Part shown: positions 1 through 6,196 of the stretch, piece by piece | Layout of the letters: every line of letters starts with the position of its first letter | Position numbering within the stretch: position 1 is the first letter of the stretch | Source of the DNA: Halobacteriovorax sp. | GTDB taxonomy: Bacteria; Bdellovibrionota; Bacteriovoracia; Bacteriovoracales; Bacteriovoracaceae | Assembly (NCBI GenBank): GCA_002716825.1 | Contig: PBCC01000072.1 | Coordinates: 1-37,912 of the forward strand | Direction: 5' to 3' | DNA: 37,912 nucleotides | The notes under the pieces: model-generated | Database searches by the model: none | Told to the model about the DNA's origin: nothing | The model's input: only the letters and a program-made list of their open reading frames with translations | Position numbers and translations under genes: made by a program

Positions 1-177
1 GAAATTGATCGTGCTGCTACAGCATATGAGCAGAATCAGTACGCCAGAAATCGTTCTTCCGCCTATCCTACGCTTGAGGATCAACAGGACATGCAGTATT
101 GGGATAGTGTCAACGGAACATCGACCTGGGTAGATGCGATTGCGGCGGTTAAAGTCGCTCACCCTAAAGCGGAGTAA
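1..177 (+). CDS. Tail fibre assembly chaperone, C-terminal part (5' cut by window)
   Basis: The reading frame is open from the first base and stops at 175-177. Its C terminus (LEDQQDMQYWD, then W..AIAAVKVAHP) matches the family of small phage tail assembly chaperones whose tails read roughly 'DQLDxxYWD...W...I..VK..P'. It is a paralogue of the proteins at 763-1131 and 1883-2215; the NQYARNR motif is shared with QEYARNR in the first of these. Such proteins usually help fold or attach the fibre encoded just upstream, which here would lie beyond the left edge. The next gene starts 4 bases after the stop. Family assignment is by motif recognition; a chaperone role is inferred. Confidence 0.7.
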   Translation, partial: EIDRAATAYEQNQYARNRSSAYPTLEDQQDMQYWDSVNGTSTWVDAIAAVKVAHPKAE

Positions 178-180
178 ACG

Positions 181-753
181 ATGACAAGCACTGTAAAAGC
201 GGATGTTGTAACAGCGCAGACTACAAATGGCGATGTCACAGTACAGGGCAACGGGACTGGTGAGGTTAACCTAGGCACTCTTAAAAACTCTATCTGGACT
301 ACAGGAACAGAAGCCGATATGAGTTCCGGTTCATCCACTACGTTTAGCAGTATTCCTTCTGGCGTGAAGCAAATAATTATTATGTTTAATGAAACCTCTA
401 ACACCACGGGCAACAGAATTTTGGTGACTATTGGCGATAGCGGCGGTCTTGAAACATCTGGCTATGTTTCGACTTCAATGGAATCTCTAAGCGCGGGAGC
501 AGTTACAGCCTTTGCTTCGACCAGCGATTTTATAATGGCACTACAAAGTACTCCCGCGATTTCAGGCACGATGGTTCTTACATTAGAAGATCCTGCTAAC
601 TTCACCTGGGTGGCCTCTCATTCCATGAAGTTCACCACGACTCGAACAATGCACGGCGGTGGTAGTAAGTCTCTTTCAGCGGAATTAACTCAGCTACGCA
701 TAGCTAGCCCGACAGATTTTGACGGCGGGTCTATCAACATTATGTATATGTAG
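181..753 (+). CDS. Small receptor-binding/tail-fibre-type protein
   Basis: A 190-residue protein. The N terminus (MTSTVKADVVTAQTTNGDV, then a GTGEVNLG turn) is the short Ser/Thr/Gly-rich docking segment common at the start of marine-phage tail appendage proteins, and resembles MSTLEADAI at 1128 and MSTLKVDAI at 2212. Residues from about 58 (IPSGVKQIIIMFNE) to the end look like an all-beta receptor-binding domain, rich in Ser, Thr and Gly and ending in SINIMYM. GGAG lies shortly before the ATG. It is followed by its own chaperone at 763, so the two form one fibre/chaperone unit. Function is inferred from context and composition; no catalytic motif is seen. Confidence 0.6.
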   Translation: MTSTVKADVVTAQTTNGDVTVQGNGTGEVNLGTLKNSIWTTGTEADMSSGSSTTFSSIPSGVKQIIIMFNETSNTTGNRILVTIGDSGGLETSGYVSTSMESLSAGAVTAFASTSDFIMALQSTPAISGTMVLTLEDPANFTWVASHSMKFTTTRTMHGGGSKSLSAELTQLRIASPTDFDGGSINIMYM

Positions 754-762
754 GAGCACCCG

Positions 763-1131
763 ATGAAACAATTTATTGCAATCGTGGCCTCCGAAGGCGG
801 CGAGGTCACTAAGTATCAGGATTTTGATACAGAGACAGAAGCGAATAATCACGTTAGAAATTTCGGTGGATTTGTCGCACCCAATCCTGGCAATAATACA
901 AAATGTTGGATCATTGACGATGCCGCTAAAACTTTAACTTTAAATGAAGAAATGCAGACAGAAATTGAACGCTCTAATACAGAGTACGATCAGCAAGAAT
1001 ACGCACGAAATCGCGCTGCTGCTTACCAAGCTGAATCAGACCCACTTTTCTTTGAAGAACAGGCCGGTGAGGTTGCTGCTGGAACGCATGCCGAGAAACG
1101 TGCCGAGATTAAAACGAGGTTTCCAAAATGA
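763..1131 (+). CDS. Tail fibre assembly chaperone-like protein
   Basis: 122 residues, starting behind a clear AGGAG six bases upstream of ATG. The N-terminal half is a small alpha/beta region; the C-terminal third (EYARNRAAAYQAESDPLFF, then KRAEIKTRFP) is typical of small proteins encoded beside tail fibres: arginine-rich helix, 'DPLFF', and a final 'IKxRFP'. It shares the YARNR segment with the fragment at 1-177 but has a different tail, suggesting modular exchange. Its stop overlaps the next start (ATGA), so translation of the 1128 fibre gene is probably coupled. Chaperone function is inferred. Confidence 0.6.
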   Translation: MKQFIAIVASEGGEVTKYQDFDTETEANNHVRNFGGFVAPNPGNNTKCWIIDDAAKTLTLNEEMQTEIERSNTEYDQQEYARNRAAAYQAESDPLFFEEQAGEVAAGTHAEKRAEIKTRFPK

Positions 1132-1874
1132 GTACGCTTGAAGCTGATGCGATCACCCCCTCCACGGGAACCAATACCGACTTGGATTTGTCAGGCAAGG
1201 GTACAGGCGTTCCTGATATCGCTGCTGGTTTCAAGGTAGGCGGGACTGCTGGTGTTCCCGTTAATAACCTTCGCACAGGAACCGATGGCGAGCTAATCAC
1301 TTGGGATGCTAGTGGTAACCCAGCGACAGTGGCTGTAGGCACTGCGACCCATGTGCTTACAAGTAATGGCGCGGGAGCCGCACCGACGTTTCAGGCGGCT
1401 GGAGGAGCGGCTGGTAGTGTCTACTTTTCTGCTGAAATTGGGAGCGGATCTCAAACATTTACTCGGAATGTTTTTAGTACGGTTACTGGTTGGACGGAAC
1501 TAGAGGATTCAGGCACTAATTTTAATCCAACTACGGGTGTTTTTACTGCCCCCTCTGCTGGAATTTATTTCTTTAGTGGATCAGGAGGAGGAGATTATTC
1601 AGGAGTTGGAAGTGATGGTGAATTGCTTGGTATAAAATTCTGCGACAATACATTTGGAGGTGGGAGCACTGGTAGCTACCCGTCAGGAACTTTCGGGCAG
1701 TGGTGGTATTGGACAGGCACCTATAACGTATATACAGGCATGGCTCATGCTTCCATTCTTGTTGAGATGACTAGTTCAGGAACAATGGACATGCGTATGC
1801 GTATAGATGACGATAACTCGACTGGGTTATCCGCTTTTGAAAGCGGCACATTCAATGGATTTAAAGTAGCATAG
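1128..1874 (+). CDS. Tail fibre/receptor-binding protein with C1q-like head
   Basis: 248 residues in three visible parts. Residues 1-50 are the docking/repeat segment (MSTLEADAIT, then GTGVPDIAAGFKVGG). A Gly/Ala-rich linker follows to about residue 96. Residues 97-248 resemble the C1q/TNF jelly-roll head: a strand reading YFSAEIG, a W at 122, and the hallmark FNPTTGVFTAPSAGIYFFS at 132-150. C1q-like heads form trimers and are used by several phage tails for receptor binding. The gene overlaps the upstream chaperone by 4 bases and is followed by another chaperone at 1883. The domain call rests on the FTAPxAGIYFFS signature. Confidence 0.7.
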   Translation: MSTLEADAITPSTGTNTDLDLSGKGTGVPDIAAGFKVGGTAGVPVNNLRTGTDGELITWDASGNPATVAVGTATHVLTSNGAGAAPTFQAAGGAAGSVYFSAEIGSGSQTFTRNVFSTVTGWTELEDSGTNFNPTTGVFTAPSAGIYFFSGSGGGDYSGVGSDGELLGIKFCDNTFGGGSTGSYPSGTFGQWWYWTGTYNVYTGMAHASILVEMTSSGTMDMRMRIDDDNSTGLSAFESGTFNGFKVA

Positions 1875-1882
1875 GAACAGTC

Positions 1883-2215
1883 ATGCCTGATTTTAATTTT
1901 TCATTAAAGATCGAACAGTATGTTGGGCGGAAAGTTGATTTTGATGATGAGTGTTCACTCTGGCAAAAACCAGATGGCTCGATCGCTATCGCGACTTGGA
2001 ATATTGACAGTCATCCTGAACCTACGATTGAGCAGCTTGCTGCCTACGAAGATGCGGCCGTTGCCCAAGTTGAAAGAAATATTGTTCTCGCTACCCGCAA
2101 AGCAGCCTATCCGCCGATCGGTGATCAACTCGACATGCAATATTGGGATGCAAAGAACGGAACGACAATCTGGGAAGATTTGATTGATACCATTAAATCG
2201 GAGAATCCAATATGA
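1883..2215 (+). CDS. Tail fibre assembly chaperone (Phage_tail_APC-like)
   Basis: 110 residues. The C-terminal motif YPPIGDQLDMQYWD, followed by W.DLID.IKSENP, is the recognisable signature of tail assembly chaperones of the Phage_tail_APC type; compare the copy at 1-177. The N-terminal part contains VDFDDECSLWQKPDGS and a beta strand. It lies directly behind the C1q-like fibre gene and is probably its dedicated partner. Its stop overlaps by 4 bases (ATGA) the start of a 19-codon remnant reading frame at 2212, as if another full fibre gene once followed. Confidence 0.7.
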   Translation: MPDFNFSLKIEQYVGRKVDFDDECSLWQKPDGSIAIATWNIDSHPEPTIEQLAAYEDAAVAQVERNIVLATRKAAYPPIGDQLDMQYWDAKNGTTIWEDLIDTIKSENPI

Positions 2216-2271
2216 GCACGCTCAAAGTTGACGCGATTGCGGCGGTGAAGGCCGCTAATCCTAAGGACTGA
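2212..2271 (+). pseudogene. Chimeric 19-residue remnant of a fibre/chaperone unit
   Basis: The frame reads MSTLKVDAIAAVKAANPKD. Its first nine residues match the N terminus of the fibre genes (MSTLEADAI at 1128). Its last eleven match the chaperone C terminus at 1-177 (DAIAAVKVAHPKAE). The DNA junction falls on shared bases GAYGCGAT, present in both a fibre start (gatgcgatc) and the chaperone end (gatgcgattgcggcggt). The simplest reading is a deletion by recombination at this short homology, removing almost all of one fibre gene and its chaperone and leaving an in-frame fusion. It keeps the ATGA overlap with the chaperone upstream. Whether the peptide has a role is unknown. Confidence 0.65.
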
Positions 2272-2272
2272 A

Positions 2273-2371
2273 ATGGCTTATACACGCAGGAAGAAAAAGA
2301 AGCCTCGGTCCACGGCTACTAAAAGAAAGCCGAAAAACCGTAGCAAAAAAATGGGTAAAGGGCGCTATTAA
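2273..2371 (+). CDS. Small very basic protein (32 residues)
   Basis: A short frame starting one base after the previous stop. About half of the residues are Lys or Arg (TRRKKKKPRS near the start, MGKGRY at the end). Similar tiny Lys/Arg-rich proteins occur near the end of late operons in other phages and may bind nucleic acid, but no function is assigned. The coding ends inside a perfect hairpin (2360-2377). It could be a chance frame; the extreme basic composition and tight spacing argue that it is real. Confidence 0.45.
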   Translation: MAYTRRKKKKPRSTATKRKPKNRSKKMGKGRY

Positions 2372-2377
2372 GCGCCC
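2360..2377 (+). terminator. Perfect 7-bp hairpin at a gene boundary
   Basis: GGGCGCT (2360-2366) pairs perfectly with AGCGCCC (2371-2377) across an ATTA loop. It spans the stop codon of the small basic gene and precedes the lysis cassette. No T tract follows (CGCTGCTTTCG), so it is a weak or factor-dependent terminator, or an RNA-processing/attenuation hairpin separating tail-fibre from lysis genes. Confidence 0.4.
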
Positions 2378-2388
2378 CGCTGCTTTCG

Positions 2389-2598
2389 ATGTCTTCTGAT
2401 AATACATCTTTAATTGAAGCTCAAAATTTGCCGGCTCATGTAGCTGCTTGTAGTGAAAGATATACGACCTTATGGAAAGCAATAGAAAGGACGAACAAAC
2501 AAGTACGAAAATTATGGTGGCTTGGTATCGCCATCTTGGTTGGAGCTTTCGGAGGAGGATGGCAAGGCATATTAAACACTTTACAAACCATAACTTAG
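2389..2598 (+). CDS. Small membrane protein in lysis cassette (holin or antiholin candidate)
   Basis: 69 residues. Residues 1-40 are polar and helical; residues 43-63 (WWLGIAILVGAFGGGW and beyond) form one hydrophobic membrane segment. This N-cytoplasmic, single-TM layout resembles small phage proteins related to haemolysin XhlA or class III holins. It lies 9 bases before a second small membrane protein and just upstream of the spanins, so a lysis-timing role is likely. No good Shine-Dalgarno sequence precedes the ATG; the 2360-2377 hairpin is close by and could affect its translation. Confidence 0.55.
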   Translation: MSSDNTSLIEAQNLPAHVAACSERYTTLWKAIERTNKQVRKLWWLGIAILVGAFGGGWQGILNTLQTIT

Positions 2599-2607
2599 GA
2601 GAAGATC

Positions 2608-2787
2608 GTGGCGAAAATAATGGCAAGAATGAGCGAACCATCGACGTATGCAGGTGCAGCGGCGATGTTAGCAAGCCTCGGAGTAATGGGGTTCGACGAA
2701 GGACAATGGACAATGATGTTCGGCGCCGCTGCTGCGGTCGCAGCCGCAATCGCAATGGTACTGAAAGAAAAAGGCGAAGCTAAATGA
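2608..2787 (+). CDS. Probable holin
   Basis: 59 residues from a GTG start; AGGAG at 2597-2601 is 6 bases upstream, favouring GTG over the internal ATG at 2620. The sequence is dominated by Ala, Met and Gly with two hydrophobic stretches, TYAGAAAMLASLGVMGF and MMFGAAAAVAAAIAMVL, separated by the short polar turn DEGQW, and a charged tail KEKGEAK. This two-TM, short-loop, basic-tail plan is that of class II holins. The stop overlaps the start of the i-spanin gene at 2784, as in many lysis cassettes. The product has no sequence-specific motif, so the call rests on topology and context. Confidence 0.65.
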   Translation: MAKIMARMSEPSTYAGAAAMLASLGVMGFDEGQWTMMFGAAAAVAAAIAMVLKEKGEAK

Positions 2788-3011
2788 GTTGGGTGATCCT
2801 GCTTAAAACTGTTTTAAAGCTAGGATCACTGTTAGCTAGGATTGTTCAACAGAAACAATTAATGGATGCGGGAGAAGCAAAAGCATTAAGTAGAGGATTA
2901 CAGGATGCAACGGACAAAATGGATAAGGCTAATAAAGCCTTACGCGATCTTAGGGGCAATAAGCGTCTTCGTCTCAAGCTGCGGAGGAAGTTCCGCGCTT
3001 CCAAAGATTGA
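2784..3011 (+). CDS. Probable i-spanin (Rz-like)
   Basis: 75 residues: a hydrophobic N-terminal segment (WVILLKTVLKLGSLLARIV), then a long charged helix with coiled-coil character (MDAGEAKALSRGLQDATDK onward) and a very basic C terminus. This matches inner-membrane spanins, which span the periplasm with a coiled coil. Decisive context: a second gene at 2905-3165 begins inside it in the +1 frame and encodes a lipoprotein, the classical nested Rz/Rz1 arrangement. It overlaps the holin stop. At 75 residues it is short for an Rz but within the range of small-phage spanins. Confidence 0.6.
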   Translation: MSWVILLKTVLKLGSLLARIVQQKQLMDAGEAKALSRGLQDATDKMDKANKALRDLRGNKRLRLKLRRKFRASKD

Positions 3012-3165
3012 TTATATTCCGTGCAGTGTGCTTCCTGGTCCTTTCCTCTACGAAGAAACGGTCGATGACCATTTCCCAGTGCGGATGAGCGAAAGAACCC
3101 TTCAATGGGGTGATGAGTATAACGCTGTCTGGGAGGTAATGTGTGGCACAACGACCACTGGATGA
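2905..3165 (+). CDS. Probable o-spanin lipoprotein (Rz1-like), nested in i-spanin gene
   Basis: 86 residues beginning inside the i-spanin gene, in its +1 frame. Residues 1-26 form a lipoprotein signal: basic start (MQRTKWIRLIK), hydrophobic core (AILGAISVFV) and lipobox VSSC, with Cys26 followed by GGSS, so the mature protein would be anchored in the outer membrane. Proline-containing sequence follows (ALPKIDYIPC...LPGPF). It is longer than lambda Rz1 and has two further cysteines. With the i-spanin it would fuse inner and outer membranes at lysis. Its 3' end overlaps the phosphoesterase start by 23 bases. Confidence 0.65.
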   Translation: MQRTKWIRLIKPYAILGAISVFVSSCGGSSALPKIDYIPCSVLPGPFLYEETVDDHFPVRMSERTLQWGDEYNAVWEVMCGTTTTG

Positions 3166-4195
3166 TGATGTCCTAGCGGAGGCGCTCGCCGCCTCCGGAA
3201 GATATGATACTATCATTGAAGCTGCGGATGCCCTTGGTATGCCGCGGTCTACCTTTACGCATCGACTCGATCTTGCCAAAAAAAGAACTGCTGAACTAGA
3301 AGCAGAGGGCAGAGAAAGCGTCAGCTTTCCGACATTTCCCGCAGATGATGTGAATACTGAGGAAATTATTGGGCATCTCGAGCGTAGATTTGAGAAAAAG
3401 CTTGAGCATGAGAAGGCAAAGCATTGGTTTCCCATCACTTTTCCCTCTGACAAGCCTATCGGTATAGCAGTAGTAGGTGACCCTCACCTCGGAACACACT
3501 GTAACTTCCCTCTCCTACGTCGTGATGTAGAGCTTATGGCGACCACTGAGGGGGTATTGGCAGTAAATATAGGGGATAGTACCGATAACTGGTCAAACCG
3601 CCTCCTGGGCCTCTGGGCGGAGACAGACATCTCTCGTGATACGGAAAGAAAGCTTGCCCGGTGGTTCCTTCAGGAAGCTGGAATCAAGTGGGGTCTATGG
3701 CTGATGGGCAATCACGATATGATGAATACTGAGTTTTCTACCTATCTCGAGACTTTAAACGCCAAGAAGATCCCAATGCTGGACTGGAGAGCCCGCGTCA
3801 ACCTTGTATTTCCGTCTGGTGAATTGCGCCTTGATGCTGCTCACAATCATAAAGGTACCAGTATCTATAACCGACTGCATGGACAAAAGCGAGCAGCCTT
3901 ATGGGACGAAAACGCGGATATATACGTTGCGGGACACCACCACACCTGGGCGATAACCACAGAGGAATTGGATGATGGCAGGGTGGTCACAATGGCCCGT
4001 GTTCGCGGATACAAATGGCTGGACAGTTTTGCGACAACGCATGGGTTTGCCAATCAGAAATATGGAGCGACTGTTCTGTTTGTCATCTGCCCTGCTGAAG
4101 CCAATCCTGTCTCCCGGGTTATGGCGTTTGCCGATCTTAAAAAAGGATCGGAGTACTTGACATGGATAAGAGGCTTATACGAATCGAATGGGTAG
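3143..4195 (+). CDS. Calcineurin-like metallophosphoesterase with N-terminal HTH
   Basis: 350 residues from GTG, with GGGAGG 6 bases upstream. Residues 10-45 form a helix-turn-helix (IIEAADALGMPRSTFTHRL) of the type seen in phage homing or packaging proteins. Residues 60-95 are a linker/coiled coil. The rest carries every calcineurin-like signature: GDPH (112-115), GD (144-145), GNHD (189-192), AHNH (233-236) and GHHH (264-267), giving the two-metal centre. Family members hydrolyse phosphodiesters or phosphomonoesters, often nucleic acids or cyclic nucleotides. The substrate here is unknown; the HTH suggests it acts on DNA. It follows the lysis genes in the late transcript. Confidence 0.85.
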   Translation: MAQRPLDDDVLAEALAASGRYDTIIEAADALGMPRSTFTHRLDLAKKRTAELEAEGRESVSFPTFPADDVNTEEIIGHLERRFEKKLEHEKAKHWFPITFPSDKPIGIAVVGDPHLGTHCNFPLLRRDVELMATTEGVLAVNIGDSTDNWSNRLLGLWAETDISRDTERKLARWFLQEAGIKWGLWLMGNHDMMNTEFSTYLETLNAKKIPMLDWRARVNLVFPSGELRLDAAHNHKGTSIYNRLHGQKRAALWDENADIYVAGHHHTWAITTEELDDGRVVTMARVRGYKWLDSFATTHGFANQKYGATVLFVICPAEANPVSRVMAFADLKKGSEYLTWIRGLYESNG

Positions 4196-4401
4196 ATGCT
4201 GTCTCCCATGACAATCCGTATTGGTTTGCTTCAGATGAAGAGCCTCTAACTCCCAGCAAATGCTACAGCGTTGGTTGGATAGTCAATGAAACAGAAGACA
4301 GCATTCAGATCGCCGCACACTTCTCCGAAGATGGAGAAGCTATGTGCGGTGATATCTGTATTCCTAGAGGATGTATCACGGAGATTATCGAATGGAACTG
4401 A
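4162..4401 (+). CDS. Conserved-looking small phage protein, function unknown
   Basis: 79 residues, overlapping the phosphoesterase by 34 bases. It is acidic, with WVDAVSHDNPYWFASDEEP near the N terminus and VGWIVNETEDSIQIAAHF in the middle, consistent with a small beta-rich fold; ICIPRGCITEIIEW closes it. This layout recurs in small phage proteins found beside lysis genes, but I do not recognise a named family. It has no membrane segment or catalytic motif. Translation is probably coupled to the neighbours on both sides. Confidence 0.6.
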   Translation: MDKRLIRIEWVDAVSHDNPYWFASDEEPLTPSKCYSVGWIVNETEDSIQIAAHFSEDGEAMCGDICIPRGCITEIIEWN

Positions 4402-4619
4402 TTCAGTCCTACTGGGAAATCTTAGCAGCTTTGTTTCTCGGTATTGTTACAGCTGTAAAATTAAAGCAGGAAACGCAGGAGCTGCGAAAGGATGTCGATG
4501 ATATAAATCGAAGAGATACTTATACAGAGGTTGTCAAGCTGCGAGCAGAGATGGATACAGTCACTAAGAATATTGCTTCCTTATGGGATCAGACGAATCG
4601 TCTTAGTGATCGGAAATGA
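4392..4619 (+). CDS. Small membrane-anchored coiled-coil protein
   Basis: From ATG 4392 the product is 75 residues. GGAG lies 9 bases upstream and the gene overlaps the previous stop; an in-frame ATG at 4371 exists but has no better ribosome site. Residues 4-24 (IQSYWEILAALFLGIVTAV) form one membrane segment; residues 25-75 are a charged helix of heptad type (LKQETQELRKDVDDINRR...). The topology resembles small phage membrane proteins of the XhlA/holin-accessory kind. It is the last plus-strand gene and its end overlaps by 17 bases the convergent minus-strand gene at 4603. Confidence 0.55.
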   Translation: MELIQSYWEILAALFLGIVTAVKLKQETQELRKDVDDINRRDTYTEVVKLRAEMDTVTKNIASLWDQTNRLSDRK

Positions 4620-4839
4620 CATTCTCTTTCTTCTTTGGTGTGACATAATTCGAAAGTTCTGATCCAGTTTGTATCTCCTGTAAGATACCACATACAGAAC
4701 CTATAATGACCTTAGCCTCTGTATAGAAGTCGGCATACATTTCGTCTGCAACAAGTTTGTCCATCCATACCTGACATATAAGAATGCCATTGCCGGCACG
4801 TTCACAGATTTGTTCTCTACTCAACGATTCTTTAGACAT
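4603..4839 (-). CDS. Hypothetical small protein, last gene of early block
   Basis: 78 residues: MSKESLSREQICERAGNGIL, then a central region ADEMYADFYTEAKVIIGSVC and a basic tail PKKKENVISDH. Predicted mostly helical; no known motif recognised. Its start shares one base with the stop of the next upstream minus-strand gene (TGATG), indicating translational coupling. Its 3' end overlaps the convergent late-strand gene by 17 bases, so the two transcripts run into each other here and no intrinsic terminator is evident. Confidence 0.55.
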   Translation of the reverse strand: MSKESLSREQICERAGNGILICQVWMDKLVADEMYADFYTEAKVIIGSVCGILQEIQTGSELSNYVTPKKKENVISDH

Positions 4840-5054
4840 CAGAACTTCTCCCCGTTTCCTTCTTCAAGAACCATTGCAGCAGCAGAGCCTGTATTCGATA
4901 GCTCATGTGTTACTGCTTTTTGTTCCTTGTCATAAGGACAACCTATAACTAAACATGGTAATGCTTCAGCTGTAGGCTGTCCCTCGACAAGATTAATCCA
5001 ACAAACAGTACAACTAGACTTACCTTTACGGTATCGTTTGATGGAGTTTGAAAT
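4839..5054 (-). CDS. Small four-cysteine protein, apparent ATT start
   Basis: 71 residues if started at ATT (5052-5054 on the plus strand). There is no ATG, GTG or TTG in frame upstream of the conserved-looking part. A perfect AAGGAGG lies 5 bases before the ATT. The alternative ATG abutting AAGGAGG is in another frame and gives an implausible product. The protein contains CTVCWINL and CLVIGC, that is C-x2-C and C-x4-C pairs suggesting a zinc ribbon, then EQKAVTHELSNTGSAAAM. The stop is coupled (TGATG) to the next gene. It sits directly downstream of ssb. Function unknown; a metal-binding knuckle is inferred from the cysteines. Confidence 0.55.
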   Translation of the reverse strand: MSNSIKRYRKGKSSCTVCWINLVEGQPTAEALPCLVIGCPYDKEQKAVTHELSNTGSAAAMVLEEGNGEKF

Positions 5055-5066
5055 GACATCCTCCTT

Positions 5067-5474
5067 TTAAAAAGGAATTGCGTCATCAAAGTCAGGAGCA
5101 CTTGGAGTAGAAGGAGTGGCGGCGGAATCCTCCGCCTTGCTGGATAACAATTCCAGAGTGGAGACATAACCAGACATAACTACTTCTGTAGTATATCTTT
5201 CCTGTTGATCCTTATCAGTCCACTTCCGAGTTTGCACCTGGCCTTCCACGAGAACGTGAGAGCCTTTACGAACGTATCTTTCGATAACGCCGATCAAGCC
5301 ATCAGAGAAACAGACGCAGCGATGCCACTCTGTTTTCTCTTTACGCTCACCGGTCTTTTTATCTTTCCACTTATCTGTGGTCGCTACAGAAAAGTTGGCT
5401 ACTTTCCCACCGGATTTAGTTTCACGAATTTCAGGATCACGACCCACATAACCAGTGATGGTAAGTCTGTTCAT
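5067..5474 (-). CDS. ssb: Single-stranded DNA-binding protein (first of two)
   Basis: 135 residues. The OB-fold pattern is clear: MNRLTITGYVGRDPEIRETKSG, FSVATTDKW, then KTEWHRCVCF, KGSHVLVEGQVQTRKW and TTEVVMSGYV. The disordered tail is Pro/Ser-rich and ends in the acidic tip DFDDAIPF, which in this family recruits replication and repair partners. It overlaps the annealing-protein gene by 4 bases, making a recombination operon. A second, diverged SSB is encoded at 11154-11648. Confidence 0.92.
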   Translation of the reverse strand: MNRLTITGYVGRDPEIRETKSGGKVANFSVATTDKWKDKKTGERKEKTEWHRCVCFSDGLIGVIERYVRKGSHVLVEGQVQTRKWTDKDQQERYTTEVVMSGYVSTLELLSSKAEDSAATPSTPSAPDFDDAIPF

Positions 5475-6196
5475 TTCGTTGCTACCTTTTCTTGTGATTT
5501 GATTTCCGCTTTGCGACTTTTAAAGAGTCCTTCCATATCGTCACGGAATGTTTGTCCGCATTCTTTTCTTACAAAAGAACTTGCACGCCAGATCTCCTCG
5601 AGTGCGTCAACATCAGTCGCACTCTTTACTTTTTCTTTATATTCTTTGAGGAGTATCTGAAACTTGAGAGCTGACTCTACCTTTCTCTCTTCAATCTTTT
5701 CCTGCTTAATGGTCGCAATATACTTATTGTCATCCCATAAACCAAGATAGATATCAGCCGAAAAACCAAAGTAACTCAAGGACTTACCAAGGGCATCAGT
5801 CATCGCTTTCTTTGGAGCTTCATCATCAAAGACAATACCTCGACGGTCTTTCTTTAACAGAAGTGCAGAACCATACTGCTTGATACCGTCATGCACTTCA
5901 TCTTTTTCATCACGCCACCAAACAGATAGCATGACAACAAACAACATCGAACGAGTTCCCTTGTCATCTAGTTGTTCGCCGTTAATAGTTTCTGCTGAAT
6001 GAACAGTAGTACCCCAGCCTTGCCCCACCGGCCCCCAAAGTTCAGTTGCACGACGACAGTTGTACATCGTCTGAACTGTTGTGAACTTGCCACCAAATTG
6101 TGTTAGTGGTTTTGTAAAATCAGGATCAGTCTTTTGCACACTATCCCAAATACGCATAGTGTTTTGATCAACACCATTTGATTTCTTAGTTGCCAT
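5471..6196 (-). CDS. Single-strand annealing recombinase (Erf/Rad52-DdrA type)
   Basis: 241 residues. The diagnostic region is KKAMTDALGKSLSYFGFSA followed by IYLGLWDDNKY at about 128-158, the 'TDAL.KAL..lG' helix and 'G.wDd.kY' strand of phage and bacterial annealing proteins related to Rad52/DdrA/Erf. The N-terminal domain (TVQTMYNCRRATELWGPVG) fits the same fold; the C-terminal third is charged and helical and probably binds SSB or the exonuclease. It lies between ssb and a YqaJ exonuclease, overlapping both, which strongly supports a Red-like pair. Assignment to one superfamily branch is uncertain. Confidence 0.8.
   Translation of the reverse strand: MATKKSNGVDQNTMRIWDSVQKTDPDFTKPLTQFGGKFTTVQTMYNCRRATELWGPVGQGWGTTVHSAETINGEQLDDKGTRSMLFVVMLSVWWRDEKDEVHDGIKQYGSALLLKKDRRGIVFDDEAPKKAMTDALGKSLSYFGFSADIYLGLWDDNKYIATIKQEKIEERKVESALKFQILLKEYKEKVKSATDVDALEEIWRASSFVRKECGQTFRDDMEGLFKSRKAEIKSQEKVATK

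Noticed and set aside
1-2271. Diversity-generating retroelement acting on the tail-fibre genes
   Set aside because: No reverse transcriptase and no template/variable repeat pair was found; variation here looks recombinational.
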